13,930 nt of DNA from an uncultured Clostridia bacterium (GTDB taxonomy: Bacteria > Bacillota > Clostridia > Saccharofermentanales > Saccharofermentanaceae): contig CAMJGB010000023.1 of NCBI GenBank assembly GCA_946405115.1, positions 1-13,930 of the forward strand, written 5' to 3'. Position numbers and translations under genes: made by a program. Shown here in pieces: positions 1 to 6,454 of the stretch. Positions within the stretch are counted from its first letter, which is position 1. Each line of letters opens with the position of its first letter. The notes below the pieces were generated by a model. The model saw nothing but the letters and a program-made list of their open reading frames with translations, was not told the DNA's origin and made no database searches.

Positions 1-644
1 GTCTCGACGCTTCCTTGAAGAGAATGGGACTTGATTATGTTGATATCTTCTACCATCACAGAATGGATCCCGACACTCCTCTTGAAGAGACAATGGGTGC
101 GCTGGAGCAGGCAGTAAGAAGCGGCAAGGCTTTGTATGTAGGACTTTCTAATTACGACGGCAAGACACTCGAAGCCGCGACTAAGATCCTTACCGAGTTG
201 CATGTTCCTTTCATCATCAATCAGAACCGCTACAACATCTTCGACCGTAAGATCGAGGAGAACGGTCTTAAGTCGACTTCTTATGAATTAGGTAAGGGAA
301 TCATCTGCTTCTCCCCTCTTGCCCAGGGACTTCTTACGGACAGATATCTTAACGGAATTCCTGAAGACAGCAGAGTAAGAACAGACGGAAGATTCCTTAA
401 GGAGTCTTCGATTACGGAAGAGAAGCTTGGCCAGATCCGTAAGCTTAATGAGCTTGCTAATTCACGTGGTCAGTCGCTTGCAAGCATGGCCCTTTCCTGG
501 GTTCTTAAGGACGACCCTATTACTTCCGTAATCATCGGTGCATCGAAGTCTTCCCAGATACTCGATAACATCAACGCTCTCGAACATCTTACATTCACGG
601 CTGATGAGCTCAGCACTATAGACAGCATTATCGCTACTTCATAA
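1..644 (+). CDS. yghZ: Aldo/keto reductase, L-glyceraldehyde-3-phosphate reductase (YghZ/Gpr) type, 5' end missing
   Basis: This is the C-terminal part (about 213 residues) of an NADPH-dependent aldo/keto reductase; the reading frame is open from base 3, so the gene starts before the window. The fragment begins in the LKRMGLDYVDIFYHHR stretch, whose His fits the last member of the AKR Asp-Tyr-Lys-His catalytic tetrad; the other three residues lie upstream. The block FSPLAQGLLTDRYLNGIPED is the hallmark of the YghZ/Kv-beta-like subgroup, and the C-terminal VIIGASKSSQI matches the usual NADPH-phosphate-binding region. Family knowledge suggests a cytosolic enzyme reducing L-glyceraldehyde 3-phosphate or other reactive aldehydes. 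Only 18 bp separate its TAA from the next gene and no terminator lies between, so it is probably cotranscribed with the cyclic-nucleotide-binding protein. Family is sure; exact substrate is inferred. Confidence 0.9.
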   Translation, partial: LDASLKRMGLDYVDIFYHHRMDPDTPLEETMGALEQAVRSGKALYVGLSNYDGKTLEAATKILTELHVPFIINQNRYNIFDRKIEENGLKSTSYELGKGIICFSPLAQGLLTDRYLNGIPEDSRVRTDGRFLKESSITEEKLGQIRKLNELANSRGQSLASMALSWVLKDDPITSVIIGASKSSQILDNINALEHLTFTADELSTIDSIIATS

Positions 645-662
645 CAAGAAAGGATATTCAGG

Positions 663-1565
663 ATGAGTACCATAAGTAAGACATATTCGAACGGCGAAGT
701 AATCATTAAAGAAGGCGACATCGGCAACAGTTTCTTTCAGATTATGGAAGGTAATGCCGGCGTCTATGTTAACTACGGTAAAGAAGATCAGGTGAAGCTC
801 ACCGTCCTTAATAAAGGACAGTACTTCGGCGAGATGGCCGTAATCGAAGCTTATCCCAGAAGTTCCACGGTCGTTGCCGAAGGAAGCGCTTCAGTAATTG
901 AGATTCCGGGTTCGGAATTGAATACTTACTTTAAGGATAATCCCGACAAGATCATCGAACTTATAAAGCACATCGGCAACCGCTTAAGAGCACTGACAGA
1001 CGACTACGATGAAGCCAAGGCAGTTCTTAAAAATCTCGAGAATCCCGCTGATGACAAGAACAGCGAATCCTTCCTTTCTAAGCTTAAGAAGCATATCGGC
1101 TTCTACAAGATCTCCAAGGTCGATCTTACTGCCCCGAGTGCCGAAGCACTTCGTGAGCAGTCCAAAGATCTTACCAAGGGTGAGTCTACCGAGACCTATT
1201 CCAAGGGCACCATCATCTACAAGAAAGGTGAAGTTTCCCGCTGCATGTACATCCTTCACGGCGGCAGCGTAGGCATCTACTATAACTACGGCGAAGACAA
1301 CGAGCTTATGCTTACAGAGCTTTTGCCTGTAGCCTTTTTCGGTGAGATGGGCATGCTCGCAGGTAAGGAGAGAAGTGCCACTGCAGTAGCAAAGTCCGAG
1401 GACACTTATGTTGAGATCATCCGCCTTGAGGATCTTCAGGATATGTTCAAGACAAGTCCCGTTAAGGTCGACATGATCCTGCGCCATCTGTCCTTCCGCT
1501 TAAGATCTCTTACAGTCGATTACTTTAATACCTGTAAGAAGATCTCCGAAGCTTATAACAGATAA
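663..1565 (+). CDS. Tandem cyclic-nucleotide-binding domain protein (copy 1), no output domain
   Basis: A 300-residue soluble protein made of two CNB domains of the CRP/PKA-regulatory type. CNB-A spans about residues 5-115, with the phosphate-binding cassette FGEMAVIEAYPRSST at 55-69 (Glu57 and Arg66 being the ribose and phosphate ligands). CNB-B spans about 175-285, with FGEMGMLAGKERSAT at 226-240 (Glu228, Arg237). Both cassettes look intact, so both sites probably bind cAMP or cGMP. No helix-turn-helix, kinase, transporter or membrane segment is present, unlike CRP/FNR regulators; the architecture recalls a free PKA regulatory subunit. The start is preceded by GAAAGGA. About 80% of residues match the protein at 5552-6454 without a gap. 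It follows the aldo/keto reductase by 18 bp. How it passes on its signal is unknown; an unseen protein partner is the simplest guess. Confidence 0.9.
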   Translation: MSTISKTYSNGEVIIKEGDIGNSFFQIMEGNAGVYVNYGKEDQVKLTVLNKGQYFGEMAVIEAYPRSSTVVAEGSASVIEIPGSELNTYFKDNPDKIIELIKHIGNRLRALTDDYDEAKAVLKNLENPADDKNSESFLSKLKKHIGFYKISKVDLTAPSAEALREQSKDLTKGESTETYSKGTIIYKKGEVSRCMYILHGGSVGIYYNYGEDNELMLTELLPVAFFGEMGMLAGKERSATAVAKSEDTYVEIIRLEDLQDMFKTSPVKVDMILRHLSFRLRSLTVDYFNTCKKISEAYNR

Positions 1566-2561
1566 TCAGTTAAGACCATCCAGGAAGTCATCAATTATCT
1601 CGATGCACTCCTCCGTCCTGTCGAGGAAGATTACGTGATCGCCCGGGAGGTCGACTATTTCCGTATTGCCTAATCTCTCGGCATAAGGGATCAGCTCGTC
1701 TTCATAATCAGAATCATACTCTCCAAAGTAAGATGCAGCTATGTAGATCTTCGGGATGTCGTTGGTGACGATATTATTCCATGTGAAGGTCTGAAGCTCA
1801 CCGCAGTAAAGTTCATCCATCTCATGTCTTGCATAATGAGAACCGATCGTTCTGTTGATCATCGTAAGTGCCAGATCCTGATCTTCCTCTGTAAGTCTGT
1901 AGAAGACATTCTCATAGCCCGAGGGACCAAGCCATGCAAGACCTGTCTTGGCAGCAAACTGCATCCAGTTTAACGTAGCCGAGATAGAGATTCGCCCCCA
2001 AATAGAAAAATCAAACTCCCTGGCGAGCATCTCTTCACCGAAAGGCGTTGTTCCGTCCATGATGATAACGGCCTCGATCTCATCAGGATAAGTGCTCTCC
2101 CAATATGCGGAGTACAAGCTTCCTAATGAGTGTGCTAGCAGAATATAGGGGCCTTCCTCACCCGAATCACGAAGCGCAGTTCTGTAGTCTTCCACGACAT
2201 CTGCAATCGTCAAATCTTCCCTGACATCATCGCTTAATCCGTAACCCGGTCTGTCGATGAAGATGAACTCATTCTCGTCTTCGAATGCCGAGGTCAAAGG
2301 TCTCCAGCCGATGTACATCTCGCCGTCGCTCCAACCGCTCACCGTAACGAAAGTATGCTCGCCGTCCTCGTTTCCTGTCCTGTACACATTAAGCGAATGA
2401 TCGCCTACAGACACGAGGTTCCTGTATCCTCTCTCATCAAGCGTATTGCGTGCGCCCTTGAACTTAATAAGATCGTAAATGCACATGCCTGCGACAAACA
2501 GGAGCGCCGCGACCAAAGTCCACCCTATGATCTGAGAGATCACTTTCTTTGCTTTTTTCAT
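1566..2561 (-). CDS. Membrane-anchored alpha/beta hydrolase
   Basis: A 331-residue alpha/beta-hydrolase fold protein. The N-terminus is basic (MKKAKK) and followed by one hydrophobic segment at about residues 11-30 with no clear signal peptidase site, so it is probably anchored with the enzyme outside. Family motifs are RPGYGLSD at 104-111 (oxyanion region), the nucleophile elbow AHSLGS at 143-148 with Ser145, and GDHVIF at 307-312 with the likely catalytic His309. The first elbow residue is Ala rather than Gly. This subgroup includes esterases, lipases and peptidases, and the substrate cannot be read from sequence. The ATG is preceded by AAGGGG. Its TGA at 1566-1568 directly abuts the TAA of the opposing CNB gene, leaving no room for a terminator between them. 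Confidence 0.85.
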   Translation of the reverse strand: MKKAKKVISQIIGWTLVAALLFVAGMCIYDLIKFKGARNTLDERGYRNLVSVGDHSLNVYRTGNEDGEHTFVTVSGWSDGEMYIGWRPLTSAFEDENEFIFIDRPGYGLSDDVREDLTIADVVEDYRTALRDSGEEGPYILLAHSLGSLYSAYWESTYPDEIEAVIIMDGTTPFGEEMLAREFDFSIWGRISISATLNWMQFAAKTGLAWLGPSGYENVFYRLTEEDQDLALTMINRTIGSHYARHEMDELYCGELQTFTWNNIVTNDIPKIYIAASYFGEYDSDYEDELIPYAERLGNTEIVDLPGDHVIFLDRTEECIEIIDDFLDGLN

Positions 2562-2686
2562 ACATCTATCCCCTTAAATATGATAAGGCGATACTATCAC
2601 CTAAGCTTTTCGATGTGAGGCGTTTTGTGGCGAGATGCATGTTTACTGTGGTGAGTTACCGCCTTTTATGTTGCTTCCCGATATAG

Positions 2687-2695
2687 TGATAGAAT
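2687..2695 (+). promoter_or_regulatory. Extended -10 promoter for the small helical protein
   Basis: TG-A-TAGAAT is a good extended -10 element (TGn plus 5 of 6 matches to TATAAT) about 30 bp before the ATG at 2726. No convincing -35 box is seen at the usual distance. The downstream gene has its own terminator, which supports a monocistronic unit. Confidence 0.5.
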
Positions 2696-2725
2696 ATTCA
2701 TGCGAATAATAAGGAGGTAAATATC

Positions 2726-2899
2726 ATGGATATCGACATCAATAAGGCAAAAGACATTGCACAGGATGCTTTGGAGAAGGTCTCCAAGGACACAACAGCT
2801 AAGAAGACTGCCAACGACGCTATCAACGCAGTCGAGAAGAAGGTCGGCGTAGACCTTCCCGACGTTGACACGATCAGCAAGGCACTGGGCAATAAGTAA
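2726..2899 (+). CDS. Small charged helical protein, 57 aa, function unknown
   Basis: A short gene with an excellent ribosome binding site (AAGGAGG at 2711-2717, 8 bases before the ATG) and a strong terminator just after it. The 57-residue product begins MDIDINKAKDIAQDALEKV and is rich in Lys, Asp and Ala. Its first 40 residues have the spacing of an amphipathic helix (A/I/V every three to four positions among charges). A VGVDLPDVDTISKALG tail follows that could form a second short helix. It has no signal peptide, membrane segment or Cys. I do not recognise the family. Its own promoter, strong RBS and terminator suggest an abundant cytosolic protein, perhaps a binding or structural helper; this is inference. 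Coding status rests on those signals and the protein-like composition. Confidence 0.75.
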   Translation: MDIDINKAKDIAQDALEKVSKDTTAKKTANDAINAVEKKVGVDLPDVDTISKALGNK

Positions 2900-2917
2900 T
2901 CTTATTAAGCCGTAATC

Positions 2918-2952
2918 AATTCCCGTAATCATGAGGTTACGGGAATTTTTTT
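2918..2952 (+). terminator. Rho-independent terminator after the 57-aa gene
   Basis: A perfect 11-bp stem, AATTCCCGTAA pairing with TTACGGGAATT, has an 8-base loop and runs straight into a seven-T tract. It separates the small gene from the sigma-factor gene, which must therefore have its own promoter in about 2953-3018; I could not identify one confidently. Confidence 0.9.
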
Positions 2953-3033
2953 ATCAAATTCAAAATTCTTTCGAATAATCCCCCCTCCTCATGTGTCTTA
3001 TAGGCAGATGCGGAAATAAAGGAGGCATGAGAA

Positions 3034-4611
3034 ATGACAGAAAAGGAACTGGAGAATCTCTACAACGAGGGCTACAAGGCGGTGTACTGGACTGCGATGT
3101 CCATCCTCAAGAACAAGGAGGAAACTGAGGACGTCGTACAGGACACATTCATCACGGCTTACGAATCCTACGACTCGCTCAAGGACAAGTCCAAGGCAGT
3201 CGCATGGATAAAGAAGATCGCGGCCAACAAGTGTCTTAACATCGTAACCCGCAGAAGAACCGTCAACGCCGACGATGAGTTTCTCGAGAACACTGAGGAT
3301 ATCTCTGACAACTTCCTTCCCGATTCGATCGTCGAGTCGAAGGAGAAAAGAAAGATCATCATGGACATCATCAACAACACGCTGTCCGAAGACACTGCGA
3401 TGACCATCATACTTTTCTACTTCAACGAGATGTCGGTAAAGGAGATCGCAGAGCGTCTCGATATCCCCCAGGGCACCGTCCTTTCCCGCTTGAACTATGC
3501 CAAGAAGAAGATCAAGAAGGAGGTGGAGAAGTATGAGAAGGATAATAAGGATAAGCTGTTCGTAATGGGCGCACCTTTCTTAACTCTGCTTTTCGAGAAG
3601 GAGGCCGAGCAGGTACCGTTCGTGCCCATGCCGGCATCCATAAAGGGCATCACCGCATCTTCGAAAGCAGCAGCGAAGGCAGCGGCAAAGGCCACCGCGA
3701 AAAGCTCCGCCATCAAAGCCACAGCGCTCGGTCTTACGGCCGCAGCAGTTCTTGGCGGAGGCGGCTTCATCGCATACAAAGTCCTGTCGGATAAAGCCGA
3801 TACAAAGAGTGCAGATGAGACATACGAGACGAACGAGTTTGTCGAAGAGACAGAGCGCCCGATCAACGTGCTCGGCATGACGCCCGACCTTCTTAACCTT
3901 GAGGGCGGATATGTGAGGTATTGCACCTATCATTCGATTACCGAAGATACATACGAGGAGCAGGATCAGCTCTACTACGATGCCGACGGCAACATGGTCC
4001 TCGACTGTCTTTATAACGAGGACGGCACGCTGATCTCTTCTGATTACTTTATCTATGATGAAGAGGGCCGCGTTCTTCGTGAAGAGTTGTGGAATACTCA
4101 TGAGTACAGTCGAGGTCTTTACAGGATCTATACTTACGGACCTAACGGTGTCGAGCAAATGGATGAAGGTCAATTCGAGGACGAGCCCGAGAATTACCAT
4201 GTCTATGAATATGATGATCAGGGACGACTCATTCTCGATACCGAATACAGCTATGAATTCGACACCTGCTATTGGTACTGCGAGTATCGATATGAAGACG
4301 ACGGAACATACACCACGCATGTAACGTCATTCGATGTTTACAGACAGGAAATGATAGAGTCGGAAGACTACGACCTCTACAGTGCCGACGGTGTACTGCT
4401 CATGGAGTTCACGGGTATTCAGTCACAGCAAGATGTCTATAACTATGATGCTAACGGTGTACTGACATCCATGGACAGATTCTATGGCAATTCATTGAAC
4501 CAGACAGTAACGTACGAGTACGACAGTGAGGGCAGGCTTGTCCGCGATTACACGGCCTTCCCGAACCACGATCCTCACAGAGAGCACATCTACACTTACG
4601 AAGATCTTTGA
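3034..4611 (+). CDS. ECF-like sigma-70 factor fused to a membrane helix and an extracytoplasmic YD-repeat-like domain
   Basis: A 525-residue fusion. Residues 1-70 fit sigma region 2 (VVQDTFITAYESY, then AVAWIKKIAANKCLN). Residues 105-165 fit sigma region 4 with its helix-turn-helix (MSVKEIAERLDIPQGTVLSR). After residue 200 comes an Ala/Lys-rich basic linker (209-229), then one hydrophobic helix at about 230-249 containing a GGGG run, then an acidic tail. Residues 310-525 contain about seven repeats of a Y-x-Y-D-x-x-G-x-L type, resembling YD/RHS repeats. Positive residues before the helix predict sigma inside and repeats outside. The start has AAAGGAGG eight bases upstream. No anti-sigma gene is adjacent, so the tail may itself tether or control the sigma part. 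Sigma assignment is secure; sensing by the repeat domain is inference. Confidence 0.88.
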   Translation: MTEKELENLYNEGYKAVYWTAMSILKNKEETEDVVQDTFITAYESYDSLKDKSKAVAWIKKIAANKCLNIVTRRRTVNADDEFLENTEDISDNFLPDSIVESKEKRKIIMDIINNTLSEDTAMTIILFYFNEMSVKEIAERLDIPQGTVLSRLNYAKKKIKKEVEKYEKDNKDKLFVMGAPFLTLLFEKEAEQVPFVPMPASIKGITASSKAAAKAAAKATAKSSAIKATALGLTAAAVLGGGGFIAYKVLSDKADTKSADETYETNEFVEETERPINVLGMTPDLLNLEGGYVRYCTYHSITEDTYEEQDQLYYDADGNMVLDCLYNEDGTLISSDYFIYDEEGRVLREELWNTHEYSRGLYRIYTYGPNGVEQMDEGQFEDEPENYHVYEYDDQGRLILDTEYSYEFDTCYWYCEYRYEDDGTYTTHVTSFDVYRQEMIESEDYDLYSADGVLLMEFTGIQSQQDVYNYDANGVLTSMDRFYGNSLNQTVTYEYDSEGRLVRDYTAFPNHDPHREHIYTYEDL

Positions 4612-4633
4612 TTGCGGGGTTCTTCACGTGTCT

Positions 4634-4656
4634 CACCCCCTAATCGGGTGCGATTT
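4634..4656 (+). terminator. Possible weak terminator after the sigma-factor gene
   Basis: CACCC (4634-4638) pairs with GGGTG (4646-4650) across a 7-base loop, followed shortly by only three Ts. The stem is short and the T tract poor, so this is a weak candidate; transcription may run into the inverted-box array that follows. Confidence 0.25.
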
Positions 4657-4666
4657 CAGGCCGCTG

Positions 4667-4860
4667 CAGTACCAAACTCGCGAATTCGTCGATTTGGTAC
4701 TGTAAAAACCCCTATTTCCAGTACTAAACAGCGTGATTAAACCCTTTTGGTACTTGAATTTGCTGATTTCTAGTACTACATCAGTAAAACTCTCCCATTT
4801 GGTACTCAAAAACACTGGTTTTTCAGTACCAAAATGAGCTATTGGGCTGATATGGTACTG
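4667..4860. repeat. Array of eight alternating inverted GTAC boxes (period about 52-53 bp)
   Basis: Eight 10-bp boxes close to CAGTACCAAA lie in strictly alternating orientation. Forward boxes start at 4667, 4719, 4771 and 4824; reverse boxes (TTTGGTACTG type) start at 4693, 4746, 4798 and 4851. GTAC cores begin at 4669, 4697, 4721, 4750, 4773, 4802, 4826 and 4855, so spacing alternates 28-29 and 23-24 bp. Sequences between boxes are 15-17 bp and largely unrelated. Forward and reverse neighbours can pair into hairpins of 8-10 bp on either strand, several through C-to-T changes that keep a G-U pair in RNA. It fills most of the gene-free stretch 4612-4955, between a plus-strand gene and a minus-strand gene that converge on it. 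The function is unknown; it could be a protein-binding array, a structured RNA or a mobile palindromic repeat. Confidence 0.85.
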
Positions 4861-4889
4861 TAACCAGAAAAATTCATAAAACTATCGAA

Positions 4890-4927
4890 TAAAAGATAAG
4901 CCCCGTAACCGAGAAGTTACGGGGCTT
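4890..4927 (-). terminator. Rho-independent terminator of the DUF5684-type gene
   Basis: A perfect 12-bp stem (4898-4909 pairing with 4916-4927, core GCCCCGTAAC) has a 6-base loop. Read on the minus strand it is followed by an interrupted T tract (ATCTTTTATT). It lies about 30 bp past the stop codon of the minus-strand gene. Confidence 0.8.
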
Positions 4928-4955
4928 GATTCATTCACTGATTAAACAAGTGAGA

Positions 4956-5318
4956 TTACTGAGGACCGGAGTATGTAGAGCTTCCGAATCCGAGGATGAG
5001 TGTAGCGATGTTCGGGAAAAACAATTCAACGAGGAACATTCCTACGCCGTAACCGAACGCCTTAACAAGTTTCCAGCTCATAATGATGTAAACAACAAGT
5101 CCTACTACGGGGATCAATGTGAGAAGGAACAACCAACCGTTACCCCAAGAGATCTTAAAGAGTACATAGAGGTTAAGGAAAGGAATGATGCTCTTCCATC
5201 CTGCCTCGCCTGCCTTGGTGAAGATCTTCCACATTGCAACAACGAGAAGAACATAGATAACCAAGCTGATAACAAGACTGGTACCGCCGGTCAATGCTTC
5301 CAAAAGATCTGAATCCAT
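4956..5318 (-). CDS. Small multi-pass membrane protein, DUF5684-like
   Basis: A 120-residue protein with hydrophobic segments at about residues 14-33, 61-82 and 90-110. The central motif KAGEAGWKSIIPFLNLYVLF, followed by a Trp-containing turn, is typical of the DUF5684 family. These small membrane proteins, widespread in Bacillota and Actinomycetota, have no established function. The gene has a strong RBS (AGGGAGG, 8 bases before the ATG), a possible promoter upstream and a good terminator, so it appears to be transcribed alone. The short acidic N-terminus MDSDLLEAL carries no cleavable signal. The family call rests on the GWKSIIP-N-Y pattern; a role in membrane stress or signalling would be speculation. 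Confidence 0.8.
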   Translation of the reverse strand: MDSDLLEALTGGTSLVISLVIYVLLVVAMWKIFTKAGEAGWKSIIPFLNLYVLFKISWGNGWLFLLTLIPVVGLVVYIIMSWKLVKAFGYGVGMFLVELFFPNIATLILGFGSSTYSGPQ

Positions 5319-5351
5319 ATACGTACCTCCCTAATATAGATTATGAGTTCA

Positions 5352-5379
5352 GTTTTACATACCTTGGAAACCCAGTCAA
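5352..5379 (-). promoter_or_regulatory. Candidate promoter of the DUF5684-like gene
   Basis: On the minus strand TTGACT (5374-5379) is followed after 16 bp by TAAAAC (5352-5357), about 35 bp before the ATG. The -35 is good and the -10 only fair (4 of 6). Confidence 0.35.
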
Positions 5380-5483
5380 TTATTTTGGATTATTTCTTAT
5401 CCATTTGACTTTCGGGATTAATAAATCTGTAACAAAGGTTCAAAGACTCGACACAAACCTATAGAGAAATATGCTTTTCGATA

Positions 5484-5492
5484 TGTTATAGT
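5484..5492 (+). promoter_or_regulatory. Extended -10 promoter of the CNB-cyclase operon
   Basis: TG-T-TATAGT is a strong extended -10 (5 of 6 plus TGn), about 60 bp before the ATG at 5552. No clear -35 is seen at 17 bp. A separate TTGACT at 5405-5410 with TGTAAC 17 bp later could be a second, weaker start. Confidence 0.55.
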
Positions 5493-5551
5493 GAGTGTGG
5501 GGAGGAACTATAAAGTGGTCGCAGGCCACGTATACAGAAAGGATCTGCAAG

Positions 5552-6454
5552 ATGAGTACGATCGAGAAGACTTATGTCAACGGAGAAGTAATCATTAAGG
5601 AGGGCGACATCGGTAATAGTTTCTTCCAGCTCTTACAGGGCAACGCCGGTGTCTACGTGAATTACGGTAAAGAAGATCAAGTCAAGTTAACCGTTCTTAA
5701 AGAGGGACAGTACTTTGGCGAGATGGCCGTAATTGAAGCTTATCCCAGAAGTTCCACAGTAGTAGCTGAAGGCGATGTAAAGGCTGTTGAGATTCCGGGT
5801 TCCGAGTTGAACTCTTATTTTACTGAGCAGCCTGATAAGATCATCGCTTTGATCGAGCATCTCGGCAACAGATTAAGAGCGTTGACCGACGATTACGACG
5901 AGGCTAAGGGCGTTCTGGCAGAGCTTAAGAATTCCGATGCTGACAAGAAGAGTGAATCTTTCCTTGCTAAGATCGCGAAGCACATCGGCTTCTACAAGAC
6001 GAGCAAGGCTGCTCTTTCTGAGCCCAGTGCAGAGGCACTTCGTGAGCAGTCAGCAGACATCACCAAGGGTGAATCCACAGAAACTTATACTAGAGGCACC
6101 ATCATCTACAAGCAGGGTGAGGTTAGCAACTGCATGTATATCCTTCACGGCGGAAGCGTAGGCATTTACTGCAACTACGGCGAAGCTAACGAGTTGAAGC
6201 TTACAGACCTTTTGCCTGTATCCTTCTTCGGTGAGATGGGTATGCTCTCAGGCAAGGCTAGAAGTGCCACAGTAGTAGCTACATCTGATGATACATTCGT
6301 AGAGATCATCCGTCTTGAAGGACTTCAGGATATGTTCAAGACAAATCCTGTTAAGGTCGACATGATCTTACGTTATCTGTCATTCCGCTTGAGATCACTT
6401 ACTAATGACTATTTCAGAACATGTAAGGAGATCTCGGAGTCTTACAGTAAATGA
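5552..6454 (+). CDS. Tandem cyclic-nucleotide-binding domain protein (copy 2), cotranscribed with a nucleotidyl cyclase
   Basis: A 300-residue protein with the same two-CNB layout as the gene at 663: about 239 of 300 positions are identical by hand count, with no gaps. Phosphate-binding cassettes are FGEMAVIEAYPRSST at 55-69 and FGEMGMLSGKARSAT at 226-240, each with its Glu and Arg. The least conserved stretches are the inter-domain linker (about 121-160) and the end of CNB-A (74-80). There is no DNA-binding or enzymatic domain. The ATG at 5552 was chosen because AGAAAGGA precedes it and the paralogue starts identically (MSTI-KTY-NGEV); the frame is open to a GTG at 5495, but that lies against the promoter. 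Its TGA overlaps the ATG of the cyclase gene by 4 bp (ATGA), so translation is probably coupled. It likely senses the cyclase's product; the downstream target is unknown. Confidence 0.92.
   Translation: MSTIEKTYVNGEVIIKEGDIGNSFFQLLQGNAGVYVNYGKEDQVKLTVLKEGQYFGEMAVIEAYPRSSTVVAEGDVKAVEIPGSELNSYFTEQPDKIIALIEHLGNRLRALTDDYDEAKGVLAELKNSDADKKSESFLAKIAKHIGFYKTSKAALSEPSAEALREQSADITKGESTETYTRGTIIYKQGEVSNCMYILHGGSVGIYCNYGEANELKLTDLLPVSFFGEMGMLSGKARSATVVATSDDTFVEIIRLEGLQDMFKTNPVKVDMILRYLSFRLRSLTNDYFRTCKEISESYSK

Noticed and set aside
984..1487. Minus-strand frame of 167 codons opposite the first CNB gene
   Set aside because: Antisense shadow of a well-supported gene, without start signals or recognisable domain.
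2666..2932. Minus-strand frame opposite the 57-residue gene
   Set aside because: The plus-strand gene has promoter, AAGGAGG and terminator; the minus-strand frame has none and would begin inside the terminator hairpin.
4633..4815. 60-codon minus-strand frame within the GTAC-box array
   Set aside because: It consists of the repeat array itself and has no RBS; the periodic boxes explain the open frame.
4667..4860. CRISPR-like array
   Set aside because: Repeats are only about 10 bp, alternate in orientation and are separated by 15-17 bp; no cas genes are nearby. This is not CRISPR architecture.
4926..5312. Plus-strand reading frame of 128 codons
   Set aside because: It is antisense to the DUF5684-like gene, has no RBS and a composition unlike a real protein; the minus-strand frame has clear membrane segments and signals.
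5340..5500. CRP-type operator (TGTGA-N6-TCACA) before the CNB-cyclase operon
   Set aside because: I looked for it because of the cyclic-nucleotide genes, but no such palindrome is present in the upstream region.
5495..5551. Longer N-terminus for the second CNB protein from a GTG start
   Set aside because: It would begin right after the -10 box with no RBS, and the paralogue starts exactly at the ATG corresponding to 5552.
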